Translations under genes and position numbers: made by a program | Part shown: positions 27,008 to 35,968 of the stretch, piece by piece | Numbering within the stretch: the first letter of the stretch is position 1 | Layout: every line of letters begins with the position of its first letter | Notes under the pieces: generated by a model | Seen by the model: the letters and a program-made list of their open reading frames with translations, nothing else | The model's database searches: none | Told to the model about the DNA's origin: nothing | From: Flectobacillus longus | Lineage (GTDB): Bacteria > Bacteroidota > Bacteroidia > Cytophagales > Spirosomataceae | Length of the DNA: 64,000 nt | Direction: 5' to 3' | NCBI RefSeq assembly: GCF_030056705.1 | Contig: NZ_JASHIC010000024.1 | Location: forward strand, 84,616 to 148,615

Positions 27008-27814
27008 CTATTCCCAAAGAGGATAGTGTTGAAGTCGAATCTGTTCTCCAAAAAATATTTTTGTAGAAGTTTCAAATGATTGAGTATAATCAGAAACATA
27101 AAAGTGACGAATATGAGCGTTCATTTCATTGAGTAAATGATTGCTTTCTAAATAATCATAAAGAGATTTTGCTACAATTTCAGAAGTATCTAATACCGTT
27201 ACCTTTCCATTATAGTATTGGTTAATCTGTTTTTTGATAAGTGGATAATGAGTACAGCCCAAAATTAACGCTTCGATATCGTCTAATGTATCGTTTTGGA
27301 GGTATTCATTAATAATACTTTCAGATATGTTATGATTAAAAAAACCTTCTTCGATCATAGGAGCTAAAAGTGGCGTCGCCAAAGACTTAAGCGTAATTCC
27401 TTTTTCAAGAAAGTCTATCTTTTTTCTGTAAATATTGGAGTTTACGGTTTGTTTGGTACCGATCAACCCAATGGTTTTGTTGGCATAATTTTCTCCAAGA
27501 AAAGCCACCACAGGGTCAATTACATTCATGACTTTCGCCTTGCTACCCACATATTCTTTGACTAATTCGTACGCAGCTGCCGAGGCCGAATTACAAGCAA
27601 TTAAAATTACCTTGCATTTTTGTTGTAATAAAACATTACAAATTTTGATAGAATATGCCTGAATGGCTGTCGCAGACTTGTCGCCATAAGGCAAATGTGC
27701 GGTATCACCAAAGTAGATGATATTTTCGTTTGGGAGTAATCTCGTAACGGCATGCGCTACGGTGAGTCCACCAATACCACTATCAAAAATTCCAATTGGA
27801 GCGGATGTATGCAT
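27008..27814 (-). CDS. murI: Glutamate racemase
   Basis: 268 residues from the ATG complement at 27812-27814 (MHTSAPIGIFDSG); an upstream in-frame start would add 26 residues without family character. The catalytic cysteines lie in IACNSASAAAYE and LGCTHYPLI, and the N-terminal IGIFDSGIGGLTVA and YFGDTAHLPYG motifs are diagnostic. It interconverts L- and D-glutamate for peptidoglycan synthesis in the cytoplasm. It converges on the respiratory operon and is divergent from the ECF sigma gene. Confidence 0.96.
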   Translation of the reverse strand: MHTSAPIGIFDSGIGGLTVAHAVTRLLPNENIIYFGDTAHLPYGDKSATAIQAYSIKICNVLLQQKCKVILIACNSASAAAYELVKEYVGSKAKVMNVIDPVVAFLGENYANKTIGLIGTKQTVNSNIYRKKIDFLEKGITLKSLATPLLAPMIEEGFFNHNISESIINEYLQNDTLDDIEALILGCTHYPLIKKQINQYYNGKVTVLDTSEIVAKSLYDYLESNHLLNEMNAHIRHFYVSDYTQSFETSTKIFFGEQIRLQHYPLWE

Positions 27815-27961
27815 AAATAAGGTTGAGTAAAAAGGAATTGCCGAAAATATAAGCTGTTTTTCAGAAAAAATTTCGTAAAGTTGAAAATTCATTACAACTC
27901 ATGCAACCTTTCTAGCACCTTTTTCATCTACCTATTACAAAACTAAACCAAGACAATTATC

Positions 27962-28534
27962 GTGAAAATTTTACAACTCGGCGGTTTATCACTCTTTCAA
28001 AGTGAAGAAGCTTTGGTTAAAGCCTGTCAGAAAGGCGACCCCAAAGCTCAGCGAAGAGTGTATGAAAAATACTCCTCCAGAATGCTTGGAGTATGCTTTA
28101 GATATGTGCACGATGATTTTGAGGCAGAAGAAATAATGATTGAGGGCTTTGTGAAGGTTTTTGAAAAAATAGATACTTTCAAATTAGAAGGAAGTTTTGA
28201 AGGATGGATTAGAAGAGTCATGGTAAACGAAGCATTAATGTACTTGAGACGTACTAAAAATGCAAAACTTGAAATGAGCTATGATAATATCCTTTACGAA
28301 CCAGAACCCGAACAATTTAGTACACAATTAGAGGTGGATGACCTAATGAAGTTGATTGAAACATTACCTATTGGTTATCGCACAGTCTTTAATTTGTACG
28401 CCATCGAAGGTTATTCTCATGCAGAAATAGCTGCATCTTTAGGAATAACAGAAAGTACTTCTAAATCACAATTATCGAGAGCTAGAGTTATATTGCAAAA
28501 TGCAATAGCTCAACAAAAATCAACAGTTAATTAG
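27962..28534 (+). CDS. RNA polymerase sigma factor, ECF subfamily
   Basis: 190 residues from a GTG start at 27962. Region 2 is visible at about 28-95 (YEKYSSRMLGVCFRYVHDDFEAEEIM, then TFKLEGSFEGWIRRV) and region 4 at about 122-176 (LPIGYRTVFNLYAIEGYSHAEIAASLGIT). It directs RNA polymerase to envelope-response promoters. The next gene, 8 nt away, encodes a one-span membrane protein in the position of an anti-sigma factor. The targets are unknown; the trio with the 393-aa protein suggests surface control. Confidence 0.93.
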   Translation: MKILQLGGLSLFQSEEALVKACQKGDPKAQRRVYEKYSSRMLGVCFRYVHDDFEAEEIMIEGFVKVFEKIDTFKLEGSFEGWIRRVMVNEALMYLRRTKNAKLEMSYDNILYEPEPEQFSTQLEVDDLMKLIETLPIGYRTVFNLYAIEGYSHAEIAASLGITESTSKSQLSRARVILQNAIAQQKSTVN

Positions 28535-28542
28535 CAAACAAA

Positions 28543-29370
28543 ATGGAAAAGCATAATATAGATAAACTATTTGACGAACGTTTGCAAAATTATGAGCGCA
28601 AACCTAGACCAGAAGCATGGGATAAGTTGCAGGCTAAATTACAACAAAACGAAACCAAAATAGTACCTCTGTGGTGGAAAGTAGCAAGAGCGGCATCAGT
28701 TGTGTTCCTCTTAGGAACAGCAGGGTATTTTGTATGGGAAACTACTACAAACCCAGAAGTTGAAGGCTCAAATGTTGCGGTAGTAAATAGCCATCTAAAA
28801 GCAAAAGAAGACAAGCTAGCTCAACCTAAGAAATCAATAGTGTTGGAGAAAACGGGTAATGGTGAAAATAAAATCGAAGAGTCTTTAGCACAAGCAAAGC
28901 CACTTTTGAATAAAATAAATAAACAAACCACTCACAAGAGCTCAGTCAAAGAGCATTTTAATAAATTAATTGAAGTAACTAAAGATACCCAAGAACCAGT
29001 ATTGGCTCAGAAGGAAACGCCTCAACCATTACCAAAAGTTACTAACAATACTATCATACTGGTAATGGAACGTACTCCAGAGCAAACTACACCTAAAACT
29101 GCTGAGACGATTGTGTTAAGCATGGTAGAAGCTCCCGCAGGTCCAGATACAGAAAGACCGGGATGGGTTGAAGAAGCGAGTAATAGAAAAACAACTAAAT
29201 TAGGTAAACTTTGGCAACAACTCAAAAGAGCTAAAAATGGAGAAGGAGTGGATTGGAACGAACTTGGTGTGAAACCACAAAAAGTACTTGCACGTGCTGA
29301 TGCGAAGCTAGAAAATACAAAAGAAACAATCGTGGAGTCAGTGAAAGAAATAAAAAATAACGAAAAATAA
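28543..29370 (+). CDS. Putative single-span anti-sigma factor-like protein
   Basis: 275 residues. About 43 cytoplasmic residues (DERLQNYERKPRPEAWDKLQ) precede one transmembrane helix (about 49-65, AASVVFLLGTAGYFVW), then a long low-complexity Lys/Thr/Pro-rich periplasmic region. This layout, and the 8-nt spacing from the ECF sigma gene, fit an anti-sigma factor, though no zinc-binding HxxxCxxC motif is present. The RPEAWDKLQAKLQ motif recurs in Bacteroidota membrane proteins downstream of ECF factors. The function is inferred from context. Confidence 0.75.
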   Translation: MEKHNIDKLFDERLQNYERKPRPEAWDKLQAKLQQNETKIVPLWWKVARAASVVFLLGTAGYFVWETTTNPEVEGSNVAVVNSHLKAKEDKLAQPKKSIVLEKTGNGENKIEESLAQAKPLLNKINKQTTHKSSVKEHFNKLIEVTKDTQEPVLAQKETPQPLPKVTNNTIILVMERTPEQTTPKTAETIVLSMVEAPAGPDTERPGWVEEASNRKTTKLGKLWQQLKRAKNGEGVDWNELGVKPQKVLARADAKLENTKETIVESVKEIKNNEK

Positions 29371-29460
29371 ACATATCACGCAACCTAAGGCAAACGACTT
29401 GCATCTAGGAGATATAAAACAAATTAGAACTTTCTAAATCGAGTATAAATCATAAAAGTC

Positions 29461-30642
29461 ATGAAATCTATAAGCCAATTAGATGTAACAGTAAACTGGG
29501 TAAAATTGTACATCATCGCATTTTTTATGGTATTAGCAATTCAGCCAACAATTGCAAGAAATATAGAGACTGATTCTACAGTCATCAAGATAGATAAAAG
29601 AAACCAGACCGTATTGGAAGGAGGCAAGCCCAATGTAAGTTTGAAAGAAGACATTCAAGCTCTTTTTCAAAAGAGCGGAATGACCTTAGATGATGCTACT
29701 TGGATTGGAATCAGAAGGGTTGTTAATAGCGATATAACAAAAGATACTGTTTTGGTTATATCTCAAAATAATAAAACAATTAATGTAGCTATCAAAGCCA
29801 ATGCTCCTTCTAATGCTACAATCAATAGCGGTTCGTCAGGAAATAGTGGTTCTAAAGGAGGAATAAGTGTAGGTCTTGGAGGAGTACATATTCAAGATGG
29901 AAGAGATGAAGTCCACGTAAGTGTTAATGGCGTAGTTGTAAAAGATGGTAGCGAAGAAACCAGAGTGATGTGGAGAGATACAGCAAAAGTGGCTCGTCGC
30001 AACGGAGAATTTGCCTCACGTTCAGGATTTAATATCTATTTTGGCTTAAATAGCTTTACCAATACAGGCTCGATAAGCGGTGTTTATAATACAAAAGACT
30101 TTGAATTAAGTCCATTTGGCTCTCGTTACTTCGGTTTTGGATGGACTCGTAGCGCAGCTATTAGTAAAGGAAGCAGTGCAGCTTTGAAAATAAGCTACGG
30201 ATTGGAATTTTCTTGGTACAACTTCATGTATGAAAACAATAGATATGAAGTAAAAGGAAATAATAATATAGAATTTAAAGATTATGTTGACGACAAAGGG
30301 CAACCTGTAGACTTGTCTAGAAATAAATTAACTGTAGCCTATATTAATCTTCCAGTAATGCCTTATGTAGCATTCAAAAAGAGTAGTACAGTAACATATA
30401 TCGGATTTGGAGGATATGTAGGCTACAGATTAGATAGCTATACAAAGACAAAAGAATCTGACAGTGGTAGAAAACTTTGGAATCATAGCAGTTTTTACTT
30501 GAATAATCTTAGATATGGACTTGCATTTGAGCTTGGTTTGAAAGATTTTCCAGATTTATTCGTGAATTATGATTTGTCACAATTGTACCAAACAGGCTAT
30601 GGACCCAAAATTAGTGGCTTAAGTTTTGGTATTCGCTTCTAA
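29461..30642 (+). CDS. Putative outer-membrane beta-barrel protein
   Basis: 393 residues. A hydrophobic export signal (about 13-33) precedes a polar region (40-175) that includes a Gly/Ser-rich linker (SGSSGNSGSKGG). The C-terminal 200 residues alternate aromatic and polar residues (GFNIYFGLNS, RYFGFGWTRS, LEFSWYNFMY) and the chain ends in GLSFGIRF, a terminal Phe typical of outer-membrane barrels. It is third in a row behind an ECF sigma factor and its presumed anti-sigma, so it may be the sensor or main target. I do not recognise a specific family. Confidence 0.75.
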   Translation: MKSISQLDVTVNWVKLYIIAFFMVLAIQPTIARNIETDSTVIKIDKRNQTVLEGGKPNVSLKEDIQALFQKSGMTLDDATWIGIRRVVNSDITKDTVLVISQNNKTINVAIKANAPSNATINSGSSGNSGSKGGISVGLGGVHIQDGRDEVHVSVNGVVVKDGSEETRVMWRDTAKVARRNGEFASRSGFNIYFGLNSFTNTGSISGVYNTKDFELSPFGSRYFGFGWTRSAAISKGSSAALKISYGLEFSWYNFMYENNRYEVKGNNNIEFKDYVDDKGQPVDLSRNKLTVAYINLPVMPYVAFKKSSTVTYIGFGGYVGYRLDSYTKTKESDSGRKLWNHSSFYLNNLRYGLAFELGLKDFPDLFVNYDLSQLYQTGYGPKISGLSFGIRF

Positions 30643-30668
30643 AATTTCAAAAAAAAAGTAATTTTTTT

Positions 30669-30716
30669 TCAGGGCTTAATGTACTAGATAAGTAGTATAT
30701 TAAGCCCTGATTTTTA
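30669..30716 (+). terminator. Terminator of the ECF-barrel trio
   Basis: TCAGGGCTTAAT / ATTAAGCCCTGA, a 12-bp perfect stem (30669-30680, 30699-30710) followed by a T run. Confidence 0.9.
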
Positions 30717-30803
30717 AAATATTACAAGAATAATTACGGAATATTTAGCTATGTTTTTTGAGTTTTATTGAAAAAAAAGTGAAAATTTTTTTTCAATAAA
30801 GTT

Positions 30804-30833
30804 TTGACTTAATCAAAAATCTACCTAGTTTTG
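30804..30833 (+). promoter_or_regulatory. Promoter of tRNA-Tyr-Gly-Thr-tuf
   Basis: TTG at 30804-30806, a 19-bp spacer and TAGTTTTG at 30826-30833. No terminator is seen between here and the end of tuf. Confidence 0.75.
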
Positions 30834-30885
30834 CACACTCTTTCACGGGAACGTTACAAGAAACGAGAACAAAAGAGAAAAATGA

Positions 30886-30968
30886 GGGGATATACCAGAG
30901 TGGCCAAATGGGGCAGACTGTAAATCTGCTGACTTATGTCTTCGGTGGTTCGAATCCATCTGTCCCCA
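30886..30968 (+). tRNA. tRNA-Tyr (GTA)
   Basis: 83 nt with a long variable arm. Acceptor GGGGATA / TGTCCCC, anticodon stem GCAGA / TCTGC with loop CTGTAAA, T arm GGTGG-TTCGAAT-CCATC, discriminator A. CCA is not encoded. First of three tRNAs ahead of tuf. Confidence 0.97.
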
Positions 30969-31023
30969 CAAGTTTAGAGTTTTAGGGAAACTTTTTCGAA
31001 ACTTTTAAACCAGTTATAGAAAA

Positions 31024-31096
31024 GCGGGAGTAGCTCATTTGGTAGAGCGATAGCCTTCCAAGCTATAGGTGGCGGGTTCGAGCCCCGTCTCCCGCT
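31024..31096 (+). tRNA. tRNA-Gly (TCC)
   Basis: 73 nt. Acceptor GCGGGAG / CTCCCGC, anticodon stem ATAGC / GCTAT with loop CTTCCAA (anticodon TCC), T arm with GGTTCGAGCCCC. CCA is not encoded. Confidence 0.97.
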
Positions 31097-31118
31097 CAAG
31101 AGATTAAGATGGTTGGTT

Positions 31119-31169
31119 GTTAATAGTTAATAGTTAATAGTTTAGCGAATTAGCGATTAACGATTAACC
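31119..31169. repeat. Short tandem GTTAATA repeats between tRNA-Gly and tRNA-Thr
   Basis: Three copies of the heptamer GTTAATA occupy 31119-31139, followed by GCGAATTA and two GCGATTAAC/CGATTAACC-like copies up to 31169. The flanks TGGTTGTTAAT and ATTAACCA form a weak inverted repeat. This is a common kind of intergenic simple repeat in the phylum. Confidence 0.6.
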
Positions 31170-31223
31170 ATTTTTGTTTGTGGTCTACTTCAGTTTGGAC
31201 TCACGAGAAAGCATTCAACGTCT

Positions 31224-31298
<75 letters not shown>

Positions 31299-31417
31299 TT
31301 CAAAACAACAAATAGTTAAATAGGAGCTGTCAAGTATCTTTTATCTTTGGTTGTTGGAAGTTGAAAGGTATCAATTTTTTCATTCTTTTTATAAAACTAA
31401 TTAAGAACTAAATAATC

Positions 31418-32605
31418 ATGGCAAAAGAGAATTTTGACCGTAGTAAACCTCACGTAAACATTGGTACTATCGGTCACGTTGACCACGGTAAAACTACTTT
31501 GACTGCTGCCATCACTAAGGTGTTGTCAGAAAAAGGACTTGCTGAAAAGAAAGATTTCTCATCAATTGACTCAGCTCCTGAAGAAAAAGAGCGTGGTATC
31601 ACAATCAACACTGCTCACGTAGAGTACCAAACTGTTAACCGTCACTATGCTCACGTTGACTGTCCAGGTCACGCCGATTACGTGAAAAACATGGTAACTG
31701 GTGCTGCTCAAATGGACGGTGCTATCATCGTAGTTGCTGCAACTGACGGTCCAATGCCACAAACTCGCGAGCACATCCTTTTGTCTCGTCAAGTAGGTGT
31801 ACCTCAATTGGTAGTGTTCATGAACAAAGTGGACATGGTTGATGATCCAGAATTGTTGGAACTTGTTGAAATGGAAATCCGTGAATTGTTGTCATTCTAT
31901 GAATTTGATGGCGATAACATTCCAGTAATCCAAGGTTCTGCTTTGGGTGGTTTGAACGGTGAGCCGAAATGGGTTGCTACTATCGAAGCTTTGATGGATG
32001 CTGTAGATAGCTGGATTCCACTTCCAAAACGCGATATCGATAAATCATTCTTGATGCCAGTTGAAGACGTATTCTCGATTACAGGTCGTGGTACTGTAGC
32101 AACAGGTCGTATCGAAACTGGTGTTATCAACTCTGGTGATCCAGTTGAAATCTTAGGTATGGGTGCTGAGAACTTGAAATCTACTGTAACAGGGGTTGAA
32201 ATGTTCCGTAAAATCCTTGACCGTGGTGAAGCTGGAGACAACGTAGGTTTGTTGTTGCGTGGTATTGACAAAGAATCTATCCGTCGTGGTATGGTTATTT
32301 GTAAGCCAGGTTCAGTTAAGCCTCACTCTAAATTCAAAGCTGAGGTTTATATCTTGTCTAAAGAAGAAGGTGGTCGTCACACTCCATTCTTTAACAAATA
32401 CCGTCCTCAGTTCTATTTCCGTACAACTGACGTAACAGGTGAAATCATGTTGCCAGAAGGTATCGAAATGTGTATGCCAGGTGATAACTTGACTATCGAC
32501 GTTACATTGTTGAACAAAGTAGCTATGGACAAAGGTCTTCGTTTCGCTATCCGTGAAGGTGGACGTACTGTAGGTGCTGGTCAGGTAACTGAAATCTTAG
32601 ACTAA
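31418..32605 (+). CDS. tuf: Elongation factor Tu
   Basis: 395 residues, full length. The P-loop [10 protein letters not shown], switch [19 protein letters not shown] and SALGG nucleotide motifs, followed by the beta-barrel domains 2 and 3 ([19 protein letters not shown]), are all intact. EF-Tu brings aminoacyl-tRNA to the ribosome. It follows tRNA-Tyr, Gly and Thr, the same order as in the E. coli tufB operon, and probably shares their promoter. The codon choice is strongly biased, as expected for a highly expressed gene. Confidence 0.99.
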   Translation: MAKENFDRSKPHVNIGTIGHVDHGKTTLTAAITKVLSEKGLAEKKDFSSIDSAPEEKERGITINTAHVEYQTVNRHYAHVDCPGHADYVKNMVTGAAQMDGAIIVVAATDGPMPQTREHILLSRQVGVPQLVVFMNKVDMVDDPELLELVEMEIRELLSFYEFDGDNIPVIQGSALGGLNGEPKWVATIEALMDAVDSWIPLPKRDIDKSFLMPVEDVFSITGRGTVATGRIETGVINSGDPVEILGMGAENLKSTVTGVEMFRKILDRGEAGDNVGLLLRGIDKESIRRGMVICKPGSVKPHSKFKAEVYILSKEEGGRHTPFFNKYRPQFYFRTTDVTGEIMLPEGIEMCMPGDNLTIDVTLLNKVAMDKGLRFAIREGGRTVGAGQVTEILD

Positions 32606-32625
32606 TCCTAAGATTAACCATATTA

Positions 32626-32662
32626 GAAAGGCACTGTCGAAAGACAGTGCCTTTCGTTTTTA
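32626..32662 (+). terminator. Terminator of tuf
   Basis: A 13-bp perfect stem GAAAGGCACTGTC / GACAGTGCCTTTC with a GAAA loop and T run at 32657-32661. Confidence 0.93.
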
Positions 32663-32846
32663 TAGGCCTTTTATGAATAGATATTACCTGAAATAATAAG
32701 TATTTTTCACACATATAGAGTCAGTTAGGATGCTAAAACTCTTTTTTAGAAAGAATAAATAGGGTCTTAAGCTTTTGAAAGACAAGCTATTAAAAGCTCT
32801 TTTGAAAATAAAGAGAAAAAATATTAAATAAACCTATACTGAGTGC

Positions 32847-32877
32847 TTGGAAATGCAGAATCGAACTGCTACCTTTG
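32847..32877 (+). promoter_or_regulatory. Promoter of tRNA-Trp-secE-nusG
   Basis: TTG at 32847-32849, a 20-bp spacer and TACCTTTG at 32870-32877, 13 nt before the mature tRNA. Confidence 0.75.
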
Positions 32878-32890
32878 CATTCCAAACAAT

Positions 32891-32961
32891 ACGGGCATAG
32901 TATAAAGGTAGTACAGAGGTCTCCAAAACCTTCGGTCTGGGTTCGAGTCCTGGTGCCCGTG
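32891..32961 (+). tRNA. tRNA-Trp (CCA)
   Basis: 71 nt. Acceptor ACGGGCA / TGCCCGT, anticodon stem GAGGT / ACCTT with loop CTCCAAA (anticodon CCA), T arm CTGGG-TTCGAGT-CCTGG, discriminator G. 3' CCA is not encoded. The tRNA-Trp-secE-nusG order is conserved in many bacteria. Confidence 0.97.
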
Positions 32962-33127
32962 CAAAGTAAGTTCCGATTTTTAGTTTCGAGTTTCAGATTA
33001 ATTATTTAAATTAGTCGGAATTTTAAGCTAGAATTCGGAACTTTAAAGTTTATAAAGGATAGCATCACTTTTTACAAGCGAAAAGCAAACCAAAGAAAGC
33101 TCGTAGCTTCATAACATTACAAAGAAC

Positions 33128-33319
33128 ATGAATAAGTTAACACAATTATTTAAAGATTCTTGGACTGAAGTTACAGAAAACGTAACATGGCCAAAGTTTA
33201 GTGAATTGCAAGCAAGCTCTACGCTAGTATTGGTTGCTTCTTTGATTTTTGCTCTTGTGGTTGGTCTTATCGACTTTTTGTTCAAGTCTGGTCTAGAGTT
33301 GTTCTATCAGTCATTCTAA
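33128..33319 (+). CDS. secE: Preprotein translocase subunit SecE
   Basis: 63 residues, the single-helix short form. An amphipathic N-terminus with the conserved DSWTEVTENVTWPKFSELQ (read in two parts: SWTEVTENVTWP and KFSELQAS) is followed by one transmembrane helix (about 34-56). SecE clamps the SecY channel in the inner membrane. It is placed between tRNA-Trp and nusG as usual. Confidence 0.95.
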   Translation: MNKLTQLFKDSWTEVTENVTWPKFSELQASSTLVLVASLIFALVVGLIDFLFKSGLELFYQSF

Positions 33320-33386
33320 TTGAGCTGACGAACTGTTCTTTTACAAACAGATTTTGTTCTCAATCTCAAAGAAATCATTATTAAAG

Positions 33387-33938
33387 ATGGCAGAAACTAA
33401 TTGGTATGTCTTGAGAGCAGTTTCAGGACAGGAGAAAAAGATAAAAACATATCTTGAGAACGAGGTGCAAAGACAAGGTCTTACAGAGTACGTTCCTCAA
33501 GTGATGTTACCTACTGAAAAGACTTACGAAATTCGTAACGGTAAGAAAATTGTTCGTGAAAAAACTTTATTTCCTGGTTATGTTTTCGTAGAAGCAGATA
33601 TTAAATATGGTGAGGTTTCACACATTATTACTTCAATGCCAGGTGTAATTGGTTTTTTGAGCTGGAATGATGGTAAAACGTCTAAAACACCTATACCTTT
33701 ACGTCAAAGCGAAATTAAGCGTATCTTAGGAAAAATCGACGAGGTTGCTCCAATCGAAGAAGTAGCAACATTGTCATTTACAAAAGGAGAAACTATCAGA
33801 GTTATTGATGGTCCATTCTCTTCTTTTGAAGGTACAGTAGAAGAAATCTTCGACGATAAGAAGAAATTGAATGTTATGGTTAAAATCTTTGGCCGTAATA
33901 CTCCAGTTGAACTAAATTACTCTCAAGTAGAGAAATAA
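33387..33938 (+). CDS. nusG: Transcription termination/antitermination factor NusG
   Basis: 183 residues from the ATG at 33387 (MAETNWYVLRAVSGQEKK); an earlier in-frame ATG at 33354 would add 11 residues and is less likely. The NGN domain (WYVLRAVSGQE, LFPGYVFVEAD, PGVIGFLSW) and the C-terminal KOW domain (KGETIRVIDGPFSSFEG) are both complete. NusG binds RNA polymerase and couples it to Rho or the ribosome. A terminator follows directly, so the ribosomal protein genes usually found next are not part of this transcript. Confidence 0.97.
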   Translation: MAETNWYVLRAVSGQEKKIKTYLENEVQRQGLTEYVPQVMLPTEKTYEIRNGKKIVREKTLFPGYVFVEADIKYGEVSHIITSMPGVIGFLSWNDGKTSKTPIPLRQSEIKRILGKIDEVAPIEEVATLSFTKGETIRVIDGPFSSFEGTVEEIFDDKKKLNVMVKIFGRNTPVELNYSQVEK

Positions 33939-33959
33939 TAATATTTGACTTTCGTATTT

Positions 33960-33990
33960 AAAGCGTCCTTGTTGCAAGGACGCTTTATTT
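33960..33990 (+). terminator. Terminator after nusG
   Basis: AAAGCGTCCTT / AAGGACGCTTT, an 11-bp perfect stem with a 5-nt loop and T-rich tail, starting 22 nt after the nusG stop. Confidence 0.9.
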
Positions 33991-34000
33991 GTTTACAGCT

Positions 34001-34834
34001 ATGAACTTTATGTATTTAGCCCATAATTATTTGACCAATTTCGAGGATAAAGTATGGCCCGTACTTCTTCAGTATGGAACAAGGGTATTTATGTCGCTCT
34101 TGTTGTTTTTGATAGGACGTTTATTGATTAAGAATGCGATTGGCTTAATGCATTCTAAAATGCGCTTAGAAAGTATCGATCCAGACGTTCAACCTTTTTT
34201 GGCTTCGTTGGTAAGAGCAGCTCTAAATATCATGCTCGTGTTGAGCTGTGCAAGCATTTTAGGAATCGAAACATCTTCTTTTATTGCAGCACTCGGTGCA
34301 GCTGGCTTAGCTATTGGTTTAGCTTTGCAAGGAAGCTTGTCAAATTTTGCTGGAGGAGTACTTATTTTAGTTTTTAAACCATTCCGAGTAGGAGAATTGA
34401 TAACTGTTCATGGTTATACTGGCTACGTAGAATCGATTCAGATTTTTAATACAGTGATCAGTACTACGAGCCATCGAACCATCATATTACCCAATGGGAG
34501 CCTATCCACTTCGCCAGTAGTGAATATTTCAAGAAAAGGAATTATTCGATTGGATATGCAATTTCAAGTGGCGATGTCCAATGACATAGATGCTACTCGA
34601 AAGGCTATTAGAGCGGTAATAGAGGAATGTTCTTTTGTGCAAAAAGATAAAAATAATGATATACTAGTTGGTAAACTTACCGACAGCGCTATTGTCTGGG
34701 AGGTGAAATTGTGGGTAAATGCCACCGACTTAGATAAAACGCAGTATTTTATGAATGAACATATCAAAAAACAATTTGATAGTGTCGGAATTCAATTCCC
34801 TGATCCTATAATTACAGTAAAAAGTATTGGCTAA
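34001..34834 (+). CDS. MscS-family small-conductance mechanosensitive channel
   Basis: 277 residues from the ATG at 34001 (MNFMYLAHN); a TTG start at 33989 would lie inside the nusG terminator. Three transmembrane helices are seen (about 20-42, 62-82, 90-115), the third with the glycine/alanine pattern AALGAAGLAIGLALQGSLSN that lines the pore. The following FKPFRVGELITVHGYTGYVES is the start of the conserved beta domain. Such channels open under hypo-osmotic tension and release solutes. It stands alone between two terminators. Confidence 0.95.
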   Translation: MNFMYLAHNYLTNFEDKVWPVLLQYGTRVFMSLLLFLIGRLLIKNAIGLMHSKMRLESIDPDVQPFLASLVRAALNIMLVLSCASILGIETSSFIAALGAAGLAIGLALQGSLSNFAGGVLILVFKPFRVGELITVHGYTGYVESIQIFNTVISTTSHRTIILPNGSLSTSPVVNISRKGIIRLDMQFQVAMSNDIDATRKAIRAVIEECSFVQKDKNNDILVGKLTDSAIVWEVKLWVNATDLDKTQYFMNEHIKKQFDSVGIQFPDPIITVKSIG

Positions 34835-34840
34835 TTATAA

Positions 34841-34887
34841 CAAAAGCCCCTTCGTGAACTCAAAAGCACGAAGGGGCTTTTGTTTTT
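34841..34887 (+). terminator. Terminator after MscS gene
   Basis: A 16-bp perfect stem CAAAAGCCCCTTCGTG / CACGAAGGGGCTTTTG with a 10-nt loop and six T. Confidence 0.94.
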
Positions 34888-35009
34888 TATCGGTATAAAT
34901 ACTTATTTTAATAGGGTAAGTTATATTTTGGTAAAATGTAGCATAGAGGATAGACTTAGTTTTTTTATAAATTTGTAATACTACGATAACTAATCACCAA
35001 GAAGTTTTG

Positions 35010-35609
35010 ATGCAAACCAAGGATACATACTTATGGGAAACCTTTTTAACAGGGGAGCGAGAGGCTTTTGAGGCTATTTATAACCAACATTATAAAGCCC
35101 TCTACGAGTATGGGATGCGTAAGTTGCAAAATGAAGAACTCGTTCGCGATTATGTACATGATTTGTTTGTAAAACTCTGGATGAATCGTACTACAACAGG
35201 CACGACAGATAATATTCGCTATTATTTGCTGGCGTCACTCCGCAACTTTATCCTCAACCAAACTACTAAGAAAAGCAACCTGTATTATGTGGATATGGAA
35301 GAGGCCGAATCTTTTCATATCACTTTTAATGCAGAAACAGAACTTACTAAGCTTGAACAAACAGATGAACAAGCTCAAAAGGTACTTCAGGCTTTAAATC
35401 AACTTAGCCCTCGACAAAAGGAGGTGCTTTATTTACGTTATTTCGAGGAATTGGAATACAACGAGATTGCAGCCATGATGGACATCTCGGTAAAAGGGGT
35501 GTACAAGCTCAATAGCCGTGCTTTGGAAACCCTACGTGGCATTTTGGATATGCCAAACTCAAGTATTATCAGTCTTATTCTACTTCTTCGTCTCAAAGGA
35601 ATTCTCTAA
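35010..35609 (+). CDS. ECF sigma factor of the SusCD locus
   Basis: 199 residues from the ATG at 35010 (an adjacent TTG at 35007 is also possible). Region 2 is at about 22-90 (EAIYNQHYKALYEYGMRKL, DYVHDLFVKLW) and region 4 at about 130-185 (LSPRQKEVLYLRYFEELEYNEIAAMM). It belongs to the Bacteroidota type that works with FecR-like anti-sigma factors and STN-domain SusC receptors; all three are encoded in order here. It probably activates the downstream susC-susD genes when the receptor is occupied. Confidence 0.94.
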   Translation: MQTKDTYLWETFLTGEREAFEAIYNQHYKALYEYGMRKLQNEELVRDYVHDLFVKLWMNRTTTGTTDNIRYYLLASLRNFILNQTTKKSNLYYVDMEEAESFHITFNAETELTKLEQTDEQAQKVLQALNQLSPRQKEVLYLRYFEELEYNEIAAMMDISVKGVYKLNSRALETLRGILDMPNSSIISLILLLRLKGIL

Positions 35610-35968
35610 GAACGCTTTTGAGACGATATGCTCATCTATTTTCTACTAATTAAAAGTCATTTTCAATTAATCATATCTCTGTTATCAGTGCTTGTCTCAT
35701 ATTTTTGAGTAAATGATGAAGCTATCTCTACTCTGTTTATGCACATAGCTATGTAACATTCTGTAACAGTGCTTCTTAAGACATTTTTATTTTAAATAAA
35801 AGAGAAAAGAAATAAATCGTTAACTTTCTGTTTATCAGTTCATTATCTTGATTTTAAATAAATAGTTACAGAAATATTAAAAAAAAGTGAAAAAAAATTG
35901 GCTTCTATGGGGTAATGGCAAAAATTATTCGGTTTGTATATATAGAAGCCAAATAAATCTGGCAATAG
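35610..35968 (+). promoter_or_regulatory. 359-bp gap before fecR with an 11-bp inverted repeat
   Basis: No gene is visible. Near its end, TTGGCTTCTAT (35898-35908) and ATAGAAGCCAA (35942-35952) form a perfect 11-bp inverted repeat around a 33-nt loop, ending 16 nt before the fecR start codon. It is a plausible site for sigma-dependent control or an RNA hairpin that limits translation of the anti-sigma factor. The rest is AT-rich without clear signals. Confidence 0.5.

Noticed and set aside
31119..31169. Possible CRISPR or minisatellite between tRNA genes
   Set aside because: Units are 7 bp with no spacers; only a simple repeat.
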